Origin: Trinickia acidisoli
Lineage (GTDB): Bacteria > Pseudomonadota > Gammaproteobacteria > Burkholderiales > Burkholderiaceae
Length of the DNA stretch: 64,000 nucleotides
Reading direction: 5' to 3'
Assembly: GCF_017315725.1 (NCBI RefSeq)
Contig: NZ_JAFLRG010000001.1
Location: 1,860,001-1,924,000, forward strand
Each line of letters begins with the position of its first letter. Position 1 is the first letter of the stretch. The notes beneath the pieces are model-generated. The model searched no databases. It had not been told where the DNA came from and saw only the letters and a program-made list of their open reading frames with translations. Shown piece after piece: positions 35,814-45,462 of the stretch. Made by a program: the position numbers and the translations under genes.

Positions 35814-37514
35814 TTGGAACACCAAGACCTGCGAGCGGAATCGATTGCCGAGCTTCTTTACGCGAGACAATTTGCAATGATCGTAAGTCAGGATAACGAC
35901 CTTTCCCTGCGTTTCCCTAGTGCAGATGAAGTGCCGGCGGAGCATCGCCTCGAAGGCCGTATCGACCAGCGAGTGTGGCTGGTTGGCGGGGAGTTGCGAA
36001 CATGGGAAGGCCCGAACGATTTGGTTCTTTCTCCGGTGTGTATCCGCGACGCCGTATCGGGGGATCTTCGTCAACTCGAGATCGGCAGCTTCCCGAGAAT
36101 GGGGGAGCCGGAAAGCGACGCGGCGCTCGAAGCGGCGATAGTGGCCTATGACAGCGGTCGAGGGACATGGCCCGTGATGACGGTCGCAAGTCGTATCGAT
36201 TGCATGGAAATCTTTATGCGCCGAATGATTGCAGTCCGGCCGAAAGTCGTGAAAACCTTGATGTGGGAAATCGGGAAATCGGCGGCTGATTCCGCGAAGG
36301 AATTCGATCGAACAGTCGACTATATCCGTCAGACCATCGATGCGCTCAAGGACCTGGACAATCGGTCTTCGCGCTTTGAAGTTGCGGAATCGACGATCGG
36401 GCAGATACGACGCACGCCATTAGGCGTCGTCTTGTGTATGGGCCCGTACAACTATCCGCTCAATGAAACTTTTGCGACGTTGATCCCCGCGCTGCTGATG
36501 GGCAATACCGTGGTGCTGAAACCACCTCAGTACGGTGCGCTGCTATTTGAGCCGTTGCTCGCCGCTTTTCATGAAGCGTTTCCGCCTGGCGTGGTCAACG
36601 TCATCTATGCGCCTGGCGCGCTGGTCGTCCCGCGCATGCTTGCGAGCGGGAAAGTGAATGTTCTGGCGCTGATCGGGTCCAGCAAGGTCGCGGATCACCT
36701 GAAAAAACAGCACCCAAAATCCCATCGACTGCGAGCGATTCTGGGATTGGATGCCAAGAATGCCGCGATCGTGCTGCCTGATGCCGATCTCGACCTGACG
36801 GTGGCGGAATGTATGGCGGGCGCGCTTTCATTCAATGGGCAGCGTTGTACGGCCCTGAAGATGCTCATTGTGCATCGATCGCTCGTCGACCGGTTCCTGT
36901 CAAGCTTCTGCGAGGCTTTGAATAGCCTTGAGATCGGGATGCCTTGGGAGAAGGACGTCAAGATCACGCCGTTGCCCGGGCTTCATCGAACGGCTTACAT
37001 GAAGGAGGCGATCGAAGACGCGGTTGTGAAAGGTGCGCGAATCGTGAATGACGGTGGTGGTGCTTTCAGTGCCACGCTGTACAAGCCCGCGGTGATTTAT
37101 CCGGTTTCCGCGGGCATGAAACTGTATCGCGAAGAGCAGTTCGGCCCGCTTGTTCCCGTTATGGCGTACGACGAAATAGGCGAGGCACTCGAATACGTCA
37201 TTACCTCCGATCACGGCCAACAGGTGAGCATATTCGGTCGTGATCCCGCGACGATCGGCGCGCTGGTTGACCCGCTTGTGAATCAAGTTTGCCGTGTCAA
37301 TCTCAATAGTCAGTGTCAGCGCGGACCAGACGTATTCCCTTTTGCCGGTCGCAAGGACTCGGCGGAGGGCACCCTGTCCGTTGCCGACGCACTCCGAGCA
37401 TTTTCAATTCGATCGATGGTGGCAGCCAAGCAGACGGGGGCGAACAAAGAACTCCTCGATGCGATTGTGCAAGATCGTCGGTCAACCTTCATTAACACGG
37501 GTTTCATACTCTGA
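35814..37514 (+). CDS. aldehyde dehydrogenase, GAPN-like
   Basis: A 566-residue aldehyde dehydrogenase resembling NADP-dependent non-phosphorylating glyceraldehyde-3-phosphate dehydrogenase. The catalytic cysteine is Cys345 in FNGQRCTALKM, the oxyanion/cofactor region is in MGPYNYPLNE. The usual general-base motif ELGGK(N/D) reads GLDAKN, so the glutamate is replaced by Gly311. It probably oxidises glyceraldehyde 3-phosphate to 3-phosphoglycerate, completing the pathway started by the kinases and isomerase. The start is uncertain: TTG 35814 gives the full N-terminal region, ATG 35877 is an alternative. Confidence 0.85.
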   Translation: MEHQDLRAESIAELLYARQFAMIVSQDNDLSLRFPSADEVPAEHRLEGRIDQRVWLVGGELRTWEGPNDLVLSPVCIRDAVSGDLRQLEIGSFPRMGEPESDAALEAAIVAYDSGRGTWPVMTVASRIDCMEIFMRRMIAVRPKVVKTLMWEIGKSAADSAKEFDRTVDYIRQTIDALKDLDNRSSRFEVAESTIGQIRRTPLGVVLCMGPYNYPLNETFATLIPALLMGNTVVLKPPQYGALLFEPLLAAFHEAFPPGVVNVIYAPGALVVPRMLASGKVNVLALIGSSKVADHLKKQHPKSHRLRAILGLDAKNAAIVLPDADLDLTVAECMAGALSFNGQRCTALKMLIVHRSLVDRFLSSFCEALNSLEIGMPWEKDVKITPLPGLHRTAYMKEAIEDAVVKGARIVNDGGGAFSATLYKPAVIYPVSAGMKLYREEQFGPLVPVMAYDEIGEALEYVITSDHGQQVSIFGRDPATIGALVDPLVNQVCRVNLNSQCQRGPDVFPFAGRKDSAEGTLSVADALRAFSIRSMVAAKQTGANKELLDAIVQDRRSTFINTGFIL

Positions 37515-37599
37515 CTGTCTCGCCACGAGACTCCAGCGCGCGATGCGACGCTATGCGTTGCACCTGTCAAAGCGGGACTGTGCTGCCTAAGAGGGAAGC

Positions 37600-39513
37600 A
37601 TGAAATTTCTGTCATCTGTCGGGTCCCGGTTTACGGTGGCGGGATGTGCGGCGCTTTTGGCGATTGCATTGGTCACTTTTTTAATGATCCGTTTTTTTGT
37701 CGAGCCGGATCTGGCAACGCTGGAGAGCAAACTGGTCCAAAACCAGGTCGGCCAGATTTCAGTCGCCGTTAGCGATCAGCTCAGAAGGGTGGAGGCGCAG
37801 CAACGCGCTCTCACACAGACGGTTGCGCTGGTGGGCAGTGACCAAATCGATCAGATACTGCCGGGACTGATCGACCAGTACGGCGACCCAAACGTGGCAG
37901 GCGGAGGCGTCTGGCCTTTGCCTAACAAGCGGGAGACGGGCCGCGACCGATTCAGCAGCTTTCTCGTACGGAATGCATCGACGGGCAAGCTGGAGGTGAA
38001 TACGTATTGGAATCAGCCCGACTCGTTGAAGTATTGGGAGCAGGCATGGTACGAAAACGGCACCGCGGCACCGAAGGGCGCATGCGGCTGGTCCAAGGCG
38101 TTTCGTGACGACGCGAGCCCACAGCCGCGAACCGCCTGCGCAATGGGGATTTACAAAGGAAACGAGCTTTATGGCGTGTCGACCATCAACGTTTCGCTAG
38201 AATTTTTTAACCAGTTGGTGGCCGATATGGAGCGCCGAATCGGTGCACGGATCTTGATCATTGAGGCCGATGGCACGATTGTCAGCAACAGCAGCCGGAT
38301 CCAGGGCGATCTCGTGCTCAAGCGTCTCAGCGATATTGCTCGGATCGCGCCGATGGCCGCGCAGATCCAACGCGTGCTGGCGCATGACGGACAAACGATG
38401 AATGCCCGGACGGCATACGACGTTGACGGAGAGAAGCGCATCCTATTCATGACCGCGATTCCTCACAGCCCTTGGATTATCGCCGCGAGCCTGCCTGATG
38501 CGACGCTTACGGCGAACAGCGACCGCATTCTCAGTCGTCTCGCGTTCGTGCAGATCCCGATGAGTGTCGTGCTTCTGGCTCTGGTGGTTTTGGGCATACG
38601 AATGCTGATGCACCGGGTGAACGACCTCAAATCCAATATCGATGACCTTGCATCAGGAGAGGCCAATCTCACCAGGCGTCTTGAAGAGACCGGCGGGCAG
38701 GAGTTCGCGGCAGTCGCGCTCAGTTTCAATGTGTTCATCGAAAGGCTGCAGGGGCTCGTGCGCAATGTCACAACGAACGCGGCCCAGCTCGAATCGGCGT
38801 CACGGGAGATTGCGACCGGTAACCGCGATCTGTCGGCCCGAACGGAAGCCCAGGCCGCCTCCTTGCAGGAGACCGCGGCTTTCATGGAGGAGTTGACGGC
38901 GACGGTCAAACAGAATGCGGAAAACGCGGACGGCGCCCACAGGCTCGCGACGGAAGCGTTCCGCGCTGCCGAGCGAGGGGGAGAAGTGATCGCGCAGTTC
39001 GTATCGACCATGGACTCGATCGATCAGTCCTCGCGAAAGGTCGCAGCCATTACAGGCACGATCGACGGCATTGCCTTCCAGACCAACATTCTGGCGCTCA
39101 ACGCCGCCGTGGAAGCGGCCCGTGCGGGCGAGCAGGGTCGAGGCTTTGCGGTCGTGGCGGCCGAGGTGCGCAGCTTGGCGCAGCGCGCGGCAGCGTCGGC
39201 AAAGGAGATCAAAGCGTTGATCGCAACCGCCGCGAGCAATGCGCAGGCGGGCAATCTGCTCGTCCAGCAGGCTGGCGAGGCAATGGGAGAAATAATCCAG
39301 TCGACCACGGGGGCGGCGACCATCATGACGGAGGTGAGGGAGGCCAGCAGGGAGCAGAGCAGGGGGATCGAGCAGGTCAACAAAGCGGTCACCCAACTCG
39401 ACACCGTCACCCAGCAAAATGCCACGCTCGTCGAGCAGGTAGCCGCCTCCGCTCGGTCGTTGCAGGATTACGCCGCTACGTTGTCTGCCGAGGTGAGCGG
39501 GTTCAAGGCGTAG
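37600..39513 (+). CDS. methyl-accepting chemotaxis protein
   Basis: A 637-residue transmembrane chemoreceptor. A first membrane helix lies at about residues 13-34, a periplasmic dCache-like sensor at about 35-310 (with a WYENG segment and several Cys), a second membrane helix near 313-335, a HAMP domain, and a cytoplasmic signalling domain with the conserved hairpin tip [20 protein letters not shown]. It follows the GAPN-like gene on the same strand after 85 bases. It may sense the substrate of the dihydroxyacetone pathway; the ligand is not evident from sequence. Confidence 0.92.
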   Translation: MKFLSSVGSRFTVAGCAALLAIALVTFLMIRFFVEPDLATLESKLVQNQVGQISVAVSDQLRRVEAQQRALTQTVALVGSDQIDQILPGLIDQYGDPNVAGGGVWPLPNKRETGRDRFSSFLVRNASTGKLEVNTYWNQPDSLKYWEQAWYENGTAAPKGACGWSKAFRDDASPQPRTACAMGIYKGNELYGVSTINVSLEFFNQLVADMERRIGARILIIEADGTIVSNSSRIQGDLVLKRLSDIARIAPMAAQIQRVLAHDGQTMNARTAYDVDGEKRILFMTAIPHSPWIIAASLPDATLTANSDRILSRLAFVQIPMSVVLLALVVLGIRMLMHRVNDLKSNIDDLASGEANLTRRLEETGGQEFAAVALSFNVFIERLQGLVRNVTTNAAQLESASREIATGNRDLSARTEAQAASLQETAAFMEELTATVKQNAENADGAHRLATEAFRAAERGGEVIAQFVSTMDSIDQSSRKVAAITGTIDGIAFQTNILALNAAVEAARAGEQGRGFAVVAAEVRSLAQRAAASAKEIKALIATAASNAQAGNLLVQQAGEAMGEIIQSTTGAATIMTEVREASREQSRGIEQVNKAVTQLDTVTQQNATLVEQVAASARSLQDYAATLSAEVSGFKA

Positions 39514-39901
39514 CTCGAAGTCGGCAAGAAGTGCCGAATATGCTGTGCGCCGTTAGCCATTTGGACAGCTATCGGCCTGACCGTGCGGACCCCGAAAATC
39601 GACTGCCGGCTCATTCGATTCGTACGCCAACGGCCGGTTATGGCGATACAAAAATCGGCAAGGATCCATTCGGTGATGAAACACGACGTAAAGGCGGTAG
39701 TAGTCGAGACACGTAACCCAGCAGCGAACGCGGACGCTTTGATCCGTGTACGGTCGCCCCGACGATCCGAGCGGTCGCCGGTCGAGATGCCATCCTGCGC
39801 GGTTCACGAAGCGCGCTTCGACGATCGGTGGCGGTTCGGTCCGTTGCTCGATTTGCAATCATTGATTAAAATGCAATCAATGATTAATGACGGGGGCCGA
39901 C
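39514..39901. other. 388-base intergenic region before fitAB
   Basis: I see no gene on either strand; open frames here do not resemble proteins. Its end contains the fitAB operator (39854-39887). Confidence 0.4.
39854..39887. promoter_or_regulatory. fitAB operator, double 16-mer with inverted repeat
   Basis: TGCAATCATTGATTAA (39854-39869) and TGCAATCAATGATTAA (39872-39887) are direct repeats with one mismatch. They also form a perfect inverted repeat, AATCATTGATT (39857-39867) and AATCAATGATT (39875-39885). FitA-type antitoxins bind such sites to repress their own operon. Confidence 0.65.
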
Positions 39902-40153
39902 ATGGCGAGTATGACGATCCGCAACATCGACGACCAACTCAAATCCCGTTTGCGCGTGCAGGCGGCGCGTCACGGGCGTTCGATGGAGGACGAGGCGCGC
40001 GACATCCTGCGCGCGGCACTGTCGACGGAATCGGAAGGCAGTCGGCAAAGCCTAATCGAGTCGATCCGTCGCCGCATTTCGCCGCTTGGTGGCATCGATC
40101 TGGATTTGCCGGCACGCGAGGCGATCTCGAATCGAGTGGATTTCGGCGCATGA
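39902..40153 (+). CDS. fitA: FitA-like ribbon-helix-helix antitoxin
   Basis: An 83-residue protein whose N-terminus (MTIRNIDDQLKSRLRVQAAR) is a ribbon-helix-helix DNA-binding domain, with the HGRSMEDEARDILR helix typical of FitA. The C-terminal part would wrap the FitB toxin. ATG 39902 follows GGGGG; an ATG at 39887 lies in the operator. Its stop overlaps the toxin start (ATGA). It should bind the operator at 39854-39887 as the antitoxin-toxin complex. Confidence 0.88.
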   Translation: MASMTIRNIDDQLKSRLRVQAARHGRSMEDEARDILRAALSTESEGSRQSLIESIRRRISPLGGIDLDLPAREAISNRVDFGA

Positions 40154-40569
40154 TCGTTCTAGACACGAACGTTCTGTCGGAAACGTTGAGGTCGGTGCCG
40201 GATCGGCGCGTGATCGACTGGTTTCGCGCTCAGCGGCGTGCCGCGTTGTTCACGACCACGATCACGCGCGCGGAGATCGCCTACGGCCTCCGGTTGTTGG
40301 CGGACGGGGCGCGCAAGCAAACGCTGTCGAGCGCCATCGATGCCATCTTCGAAGAAGACTTCGCGGGCAGGCTCTTGAATTTCGACACCGACGCCGCTCA
40401 CGTCTATGCCGAGATTGCCGTGTCACGCAGAAATGCCGGAAGGCAGATCAGCCAGTTCGACGCCATGATCGCCGCCGTGGCTCGATCCAGAGGGGCAACG
40501 CTGGCGACGCGAAACGTAAAAGACTTCGTCGACTGCGGCATTGCCGTAATCGATCCTTGGGAGGACTGA
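40150..40569 (+). CDS. fitB: FitB/VapC-like PIN-domain toxin
   Basis: A 139-residue PIN-domain ribonuclease. The metal-binding acids are visible: Asp5 in IVLDTNVLSE, a glutamate in ITRAEIAYGL (about residue 34), and the aspartates in ISQFDAMIAA and NVKDF. VapC-type toxins cleave tRNA or other RNA to stop growth until the antitoxin is renewed. It overlaps fitA by 4 bases, so the two proteins are made together. All catalytic residues appear intact. Confidence 0.9.
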   Translation: MIVLDTNVLSETLRSVPDRRVIDWFRAQRRAALFTTTITRAEIAYGLRLLADGARKQTLSSAIDAIFEEDFAGRLLNFDTDAAHVYAEIAVSRRNAGRQISQFDAMIAAVARSRGATLATRNVKDFVDCGIAVIDPWED

Positions 40570-40675
40570 ATTTTCGGGAAACAGCAATCAAGCCGTCATT
40601 TGCGGCCACTACGCTAGCGCGAGTTTCATGCAGGCCTGTCTCATAAAACCCTTCGAATTTGTCCGGAGACTGCAT

Positions 40676-42367
40676 ATGCAAACCGCGTCGTTTGGTCTCA
40701 CGCGTCACCGCCGGTTCCGTGCCGGTCGTACCTCGTTTTTTGCACTTACGTTGATCGCCGCGAGCCTCTGCGCTCACGCCCAGCAATTCGACTCCCGCAG
40801 CGGCTATCGTTTTTACCCCGATCTTTTGGTGGTGAGCCGGAGTGTCTACGACAATCGTTCGAGCAACGTGCAAGTCGGCGAAATCCTTCCGCCGAACTGC
40901 GCCGCGACCCAAGGCGGCTGCAGCGCATCGACCGGTGCCCCTGTGGACGGTACCTATCCGTACGTGTGGAACAACGACCTTTATGACGGCAGCTTCGGCA
41001 TTACGTCGCGCATCTTCCTCGACCAAATCACGCCGGCCGGGGACCTAGTCAGCACGCTCGAGGTGCCGAACAGCGCGCAGGCCGGGTCGGCGCACGACCA
41101 ACTCGTCACGAGCTTCAGCTCGAAATCGGAACTTGCGCTGCATCTGTCGACCGATCGCAAGTATTTGACCTTCATGGGCTACGTTGCACCGGTCGACACG
41201 CTCGATGCCTCGAACTCGAATACACCGGGTGCGGTCGATCCGACCAATCCGGTCGGGCAGCGGTTTTACCGCGCGATCGCGCGTGTCGATCGCGACGGGC
41301 ACTTTCAGTTCACGGAGACCAATGCTTACAGCGGCAACAACGGACGTAGTGCGATTCTGAACGATAGCCTCGGCAAGGACGTGCTGTATACCGCAGGCAA
41401 CGCGGGCAATGGCGCGAACCCGCAGCCGAACGGCGTGATTCTGGGGGCCGGCGCGCAGTTCGCCGTTCCGTCCGATCAGCCCGAAGCGCAGCAAAATCCC
41501 GCCGCGCCGACACCGGTGGGCAGCTTCTCCGTGACGGAACTCGGCGCGAAGGCGGACAAGATCGGCAAGGACGACAACTTCCGCGGCATGGCCGTGCATG
41601 ACAACGTGCTGTACTTCACGAAAGGCAGCGGCAGCAACGGTGTCAACACGGTCTATTTCCTCGACACCACGGGCACCGCCTGCCCGAATGGCGTTGGTGT
41701 GCCGTCGGCTAAGGTGGCGCTGCCCGCGGCACCGCTTGCCTACGATCCGGCGACGCTGCAGACGTCCGGGCTGCCGAGCAATCTGTGCGTTCTTGCGGGT
41801 TTCCCCTCTACGCCCAATAAATCGGCTACCACGCTGTCCTATCCGTTCGGTCTTTGGTTCGCCGATGCGAATACGCTCTATGTCGCCGACGAGGGCGATG
41901 GCTATACCGGCGGCGCCGATCTGTACGCGCACGCAGCGGCACAGACGACGGCCGGTCTGCAGAAGTGGGTGTACGACGCGGCGACGAAAAGCTGGACGCT
42001 CGCCTATACCTTGCAGGCAGGCCTGAATTTGGGTACGCAATACTCGGTGCCGGGCTACCCGATGGGTTACAACTCGGCGACGGGCTTACCATGGGCCCCG
42101 GCAACGGACGGCCTGCGCAATTTGACGGGCCGCGTCGCCGACGACGGCACGGTCACGATCTGGGCGACGACGTCGACCATCAGCGGCAACGGCGATACGG
42201 GCGCCGACCCGAACAAGCTCGTCGCAATTCGCGACGTGCTCAAGAACAAGCGTGTCGCGGGCGCGGCGCAGGAGAGATTCATTACGCTGCGCAATGCCGG
42301 GTTCGCGCAAGTGTTGCGCGGGGTGTCGTTCACGCCGGGGACGGATCTCGATCGCCGTTTCCGCTAG
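40676..42367 (+). CDS. exported protein with propeller-like repeats, function unknown
   Basis: A 563-residue protein with a signal peptide (FFALTLIAASLCAHA, cleavage after about residue 35). The mature part contains repeated YFLDTTG, LYVADEGDGY and TIWATTSTIS-like segments, suggesting a beta-propeller. I do not recognise a family or catalytic motif. Cysteines occur in pairs (LPPNCAATQGGCS) and may form disulfides. Start ATG 40676 follows CCGGAGA. It stands alone between fitAB and a convergent LysR gene, so context gives no function. Confidence 0.75.
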   Translation: MQTASFGLTRHRRFRAGRTSFFALTLIAASLCAHAQQFDSRSGYRFYPDLLVVSRSVYDNRSSNVQVGEILPPNCAATQGGCSASTGAPVDGTYPYVWNNDLYDGSFGITSRIFLDQITPAGDLVSTLEVPNSAQAGSAHDQLVTSFSSKSELALHLSTDRKYLTFMGYVAPVDTLDASNSNTPGAVDPTNPVGQRFYRAIARVDRDGHFQFTETNAYSGNNGRSAILNDSLGKDVLYTAGNAGNGANPQPNGVILGAGAQFAVPSDQPEAQQNPAAPTPVGSFSVTELGAKADKIGKDDNFRGMAVHDNVLYFTKGSGSNGVNTVYFLDTTGTACPNGVGVPSAKVALPAAPLAYDPATLQTSGLPSNLCVLAGFPSTPNKSATTLSYPFGLWFADANTLYVADEGDGYTGGADLYAHAAAQTTAGLQKWVYDAATKSWTLAYTLQAGLNLGTQYSVPGYPMGYNSATGLPWAPATDGLRNLTGRVADDGTVTIWATTSTISGNGDTGADPNKLVAIRDVLKNKRVAGAAQERFITLRNAGFAQVLRGVSFTPGTDLDRRFR

Positions 42368-42383
42368 TACGAGCGCGATCGAT

Positions 42384-42412
42384 AGGTGGGTGGCCGCCCG
42401 CGGCCTACCCAC
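42384..42412. terminator. hairpin between convergent genes
   Basis: GGTGGGTGGCC and GGCCTACCCACC arms around a 6-base loop, with a one-base bulge, between the stops of two convergent genes. It has no T tract; a bidirectional terminator is possible. Confidence 0.4.
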
Positions 42413-43346
42413 CGCGCCAAGGCGCAATCGGTGAATATCGATTCGAGATCCAATCGATGAACGCACGCGTTTTCGCCGGCAGCAGCCGGGTTGAAGGTAC
42501 GACCGCGTAAATCGCGCCCTCGTCCTGCGGCAACCATTCCGTCAGCACGGGCACGAGCGCGCCGGCCGCAAGTTCGCGGCCGACGAGCCAATCCGTGCTC
42601 AACATGATCCCCAATCCTCGAACTGCCGCGTGCACGAGCGCTTCGGCATCGTCCGAGGCGAGCGGCCCATCGGCGCGCACCGTGATGCGCTCGCCCTGGG
42701 TATTGCCGAACGTCCAATTCGGATGAGAGGCGAGGCCCGTGAATGCCAGGCAAGGCAGTTGCCTCAGCGCTTCAGGGTGTACCGGGGCGCCGTGCCGATC
42801 GAGGAACGCCGGGGCGGCGCACAGGAGCCGCCGGCGAGGGGCGATCCGACGAGCCACGAGCCTCGAATCGGTGAGTTCCCCCAGGCGAATGGCCGCATCG
42901 AACCCTTCTGCCACGAGATCGGCGAATCGGTTCGAATACGATGCATCGACGCGCACCTGAGGGTACGTCGCCATGAATTCCGGCAGGTAGGGGGCAATCC
43001 ACATTCGTCCGAACGTCGCGGGCAGCGCCAGCCGTAGCGTACCTCGCGGTTCCCCCTGGCCGTGCGTCGACGCTTCTTCCTGCGCATCGGCCAATGCGGC
43101 GGCGATCGCCTGCGCTCGCGCGAGAAAGCCGGCTCCCGCTTCGGTCAATGCCACATGGCGCGTGGTCCGCGTGAGCAGCCTCACGCCGAGTGTTCGCTCG
43201 AGCGATTGCACGCGCCGCGACAGAACCGTGGCGTCGCGGCCCAGTACCGTCGCAGCCCGAGTGAACGAGCCTTGTTCCGCTACCGCGACAAATGCCGCGA
43301 TTTCAGCGATGTGATTTGCGTCAGGCCATTGCTGCATGGGATGCAT
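42405..43346 (-). CDS. LysR family transcriptional regulator
   Basis: A 313-residue LysR regulator. The winged helix is near residues 12-70 (AEIAAFVAVAEQGSFTRAAT) and the C-terminal effector domain follows. The start could be 43346 or 43337; neither has a clear ribosome site. It is divergent from the MDR reductase gene (79 bases between starts) and is its likely regulator. Members of this subgroup often control a single divergent oxidoreductase. Confidence 0.9.
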   Translation of the reverse strand: MHPMQQWPDANHIAEIAAFVAVAEQGSFTRAATVLGRDATVLSRRVQSLERTLGVRLLTRTTRHVALTEAGAGFLARAQAIAAALADAQEEASTHGQGEPRGTLRLALPATFGRMWIAPYLPEFMATYPQVRVDASYSNRFADLVAEGFDAAIRLGELTDSRLVARRIAPRRRLLCAAPAFLDRHGAPVHPEALRQLPCLAFTGLASHPNWTFGNTQGERITVRADGPLASDDAEALVHAAVRGLGIMLSTDWLVGRELAAGALVPVLTEWLPQDEGAIYAVVPSTRLLPAKTRAFIDWISNRYSPIAPWRGG

Positions 43347-43424
43347 GAGTGTCGTGTGATTGAATCAGTTTATCAGGCGTTCGTGCATGAGTAATCTGTA
43401 ATCACTAACCCAAGGAGCTCAGCC

Positions 43425-44429
43425 ATGCAGGCCATCGAACTTTTCGCACCTTCCCTCGACGCCTTGCGCGCCGTGACGTTGCCCCAACCGCATCCCGGCC
43501 CAGGCGAGGTGCTCGTGCGGATGCGCGCGGCGAGCCTGAATTTCATCGATTTGGCCGTCGCCACGGGCCGGTATCCCGTGCCCGGTTTTCCGGTGATTCC
43601 CGTTGCCGATGGGGCGGGCGATGTTGCCGAGATCGGTGCCGGGGTGACCGAATTCGCTGTCGGCGATCGCGTGATTCCGCACTCGAAGCCGCTCTGGGTG
43701 GGCGGACCGGCACGTGCCGAAGTCAGCGCGGCGACGCGTGGCGTCGTGCTGCCCGGCTCGTTGGTTGAATATGTCGCGCTGCCGGCGAGCGCGCTCGTCT
43801 CGACGCCCGCGCATCTGAGCGACGAGGCCGCGGCAACGTTGCCGATCGCGGCCACGACCGCTTGGCGCGGGCTGCGCTCGGCGAACGTCCGCCCCGGCTC
43901 CGTCGTTGTGTTGATCGGCACGGGCGGGGTCAGCGTATTCGCGTTGCAACTCGCCAAGGCGGCGGGCGCGACGGTCGTCATCACATCCTCGTCCGACGAG
44001 AAGCTCGAGCGGGCCAGGGCGCTCGGCGCCGATCACACGATCAACTATCGCCGCATACCGGCCTGGGACGAGGCGGTGCTCGAGATCACGGGCGGCAACG
44101 GCGCCGACTTGGTGATCGAAACGGGCGGCACGCAGACGTTTGGCCGTTCGGTCAACGCCGCAGCAGTGGGGGGCACCGTCTTCGTCATCGGCTTCGTGAC
44201 TGGGGGAACGGCGTCGGCCGATCTCATGACGATCATGACGAAGGCGTTGAACGTCCAAGGCAACAATACGGGATCGGTTGCGGACTTGCGCGACGTCGCG
44301 CGTGCCATTGCCGCGAGCAAGGTCGTGCCCATCGTCGACGAGATCTTCGGCATTGATGAAGTATCGCAGGCCTATGCGCATCTCGCACAGGGCGGGCAGC
44401 ATTTCGGCAAGATCGCGATCGCGCATTAG
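43425..44429 (+). CDS. MDR family NADPH:quinone-type oxidoreductase
   Basis: A 334-residue medium-chain reductase. The N-terminal GroES-like domain contains VIPVADGAGDVAEIGAGVTE and the Rossmann domain begins with LIGTGGVSVFALQLAKAAGA. The zinc-site cysteines of true alcohol dehydrogenases are not evident, so a quinone or enoyl reductase activity is more likely. It lies between two LysR genes; its stop overlaps that of the second by 4 bases. Confidence 0.88.
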   Translation: MQAIELFAPSLDALRAVTLPQPHPGPGEVLVRMRAASLNFIDLAVATGRYPVPGFPVIPVADGAGDVAEIGAGVTEFAVGDRVIPHSKPLWVGGPARAEVSAATRGVVLPGSLVEYVALPASALVSTPAHLSDEAAATLPIAATTAWRGLRSANVRPGSVVVLIGTGGVSVFALQLAKAAGATVVITSSSDEKLERARALGADHTINYRRIPAWDEAVLEITGGNGADLVIETGGTQTFGRSVNAAAVGGTVFVIGFVTGGTASADLMTIMTKALNVQGNNTGSVADLRDVARAIAASKVVPIVDEIFGIDEVSQAYAHLAQGGQHFGKIAIAH

Positions 44430-45289
44430 CCGCAGCGCGCGGCGACCGTTTGCCTCAGCAGATCGGCGAGCGCATGCGCGTCGTCGGTGCAGCGCGCGGC
44501 GCGATGTAGGACGACGTCGATGGTGCCAAGTGCGGGAGCGCCGGCCAAGACGGACAGGTGCCTTGGTACGGCGAGCGCCGTGCGCACGGTAACACCGAGC
44601 CCTGCGCGCGTGCCGCACCATAGGCTGGCCAGGCTTGGCGTGGTCATCGCGAGACGCCATGCGACGCCGGCGTGCGAGAGCGAATCGATCGCCATGTCGC
44701 GGAACAAACATGGCCCGTCGAATACGGTCAGCGGCACCGTCGACTGCACGCCGTAACGGCGCAACATCGGCGTGCATCCGAGCCAAACGGCGGGAATCGT
44801 CGCAATCCGTTCGCCGCCGTTCGTTCCCGGCACGGCAAAGGCGACCGCGGCATCGAGTTTGCCGCTCTCGAGATCGGCGACAAGCTCGAAATTTCGGCCA
44901 GCCTTGACCTCCACCTGGACGTGCGGCCGCGTATTGGCGTAACGCGTCAACAGATCCTGCAACATCACATCCGCAAAGTCTTGCGGGATGCCCACGCGCA
45001 CGGCGGCGCGCGTGTCGACGGCGCCGAGCGCGGTGCCGAGTTCGTCGTTGAGTGCGAGCACGCGGCGAGCGTATTGCAGCAAGACGCTGCCCGAGTCCGT
45101 CAGCGCGAGCCCACGACCCCGACGCTTGAACAGTCGTTGACCGGCCTGCGATTCCAGCTTGCGCAATTGCATGCTGACGGCCGACGGCGATCGATGAAGC
45201 CGCGTCGCGGCATGCGCGAATCCGCCGAGTTCAACGCCGACGACCATCGTGCGCAGTGCGTCCATGTCGAAATTGAGAGGATGCGTCAT
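44426..45289 (-). CDS. LysR family transcriptional regulator
   Basis: A 287-residue LysR protein with N-terminal winged helix (MVVGVELGGFAHAATRLHRS, then PSAVSMQLRKLE) and a substrate-binding domain. ATG 45289 is the family-consistent start; a longer frame runs upstream. It is divergent from the beta-hydroxyacid dehydrogenase gene (174 bases between starts), which is its most likely target. The 4-base overlap of stops with the MDR gene is a simple convergent arrangement. Confidence 0.9.
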   Translation of the reverse strand: MTHPLNFDMDALRTMVVGVELGGFAHAATRLHRSPSAVSMQLRKLESQAGQRLFKRRGRGLALTDSGSVLLQYARRVLALNDELGTALGAVDTRAAVRVGIPQDFADVMLQDLLTRYANTRPHVQVEVKAGRNFELVADLESGKLDAAVAFAVPGTNGGERIATIPAVWLGCTPMLRRYGVQSTVPLTVFDGPCLFRDMAIDSLSHAGVAWRLAMTTPSLASLWCGTRAGLGVTVRTALAVPRHLSVLAGAPALGTIDVVLHRAARCTDDAHALADLLRQTVAARCG

Positions 45290-45462
45290 TTTCGATTTCC
45301 TGAAGTGGCGATTCCAAAGTTTGCGATTTTCAAAACAATAGCAAATTCCTACCATGAGCCGAATCGACGAATTGCGGCACGTTAGGTTGTTCATCGCGTT
45401 CTTGGCGCTGCCAAGCGTGTGTGCGGTTCGACTTATTCCGATGCGACGAAAAGGACGATGCG

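Noticed and set aside
39583..39850. N-terminal extension of the FitB frame through the intergenic region and fitA
   Set aside because: The extension has no family resemblance, overlaps fitA in another frame and ignores the ATGA overlap that fixes the toxin start.
43419..44786. 455-codon minus-strand open frame
   Set aside because: It lies antisense to the MDR reductase, which has a full-length family match; no family resemblance in the antisense frame.
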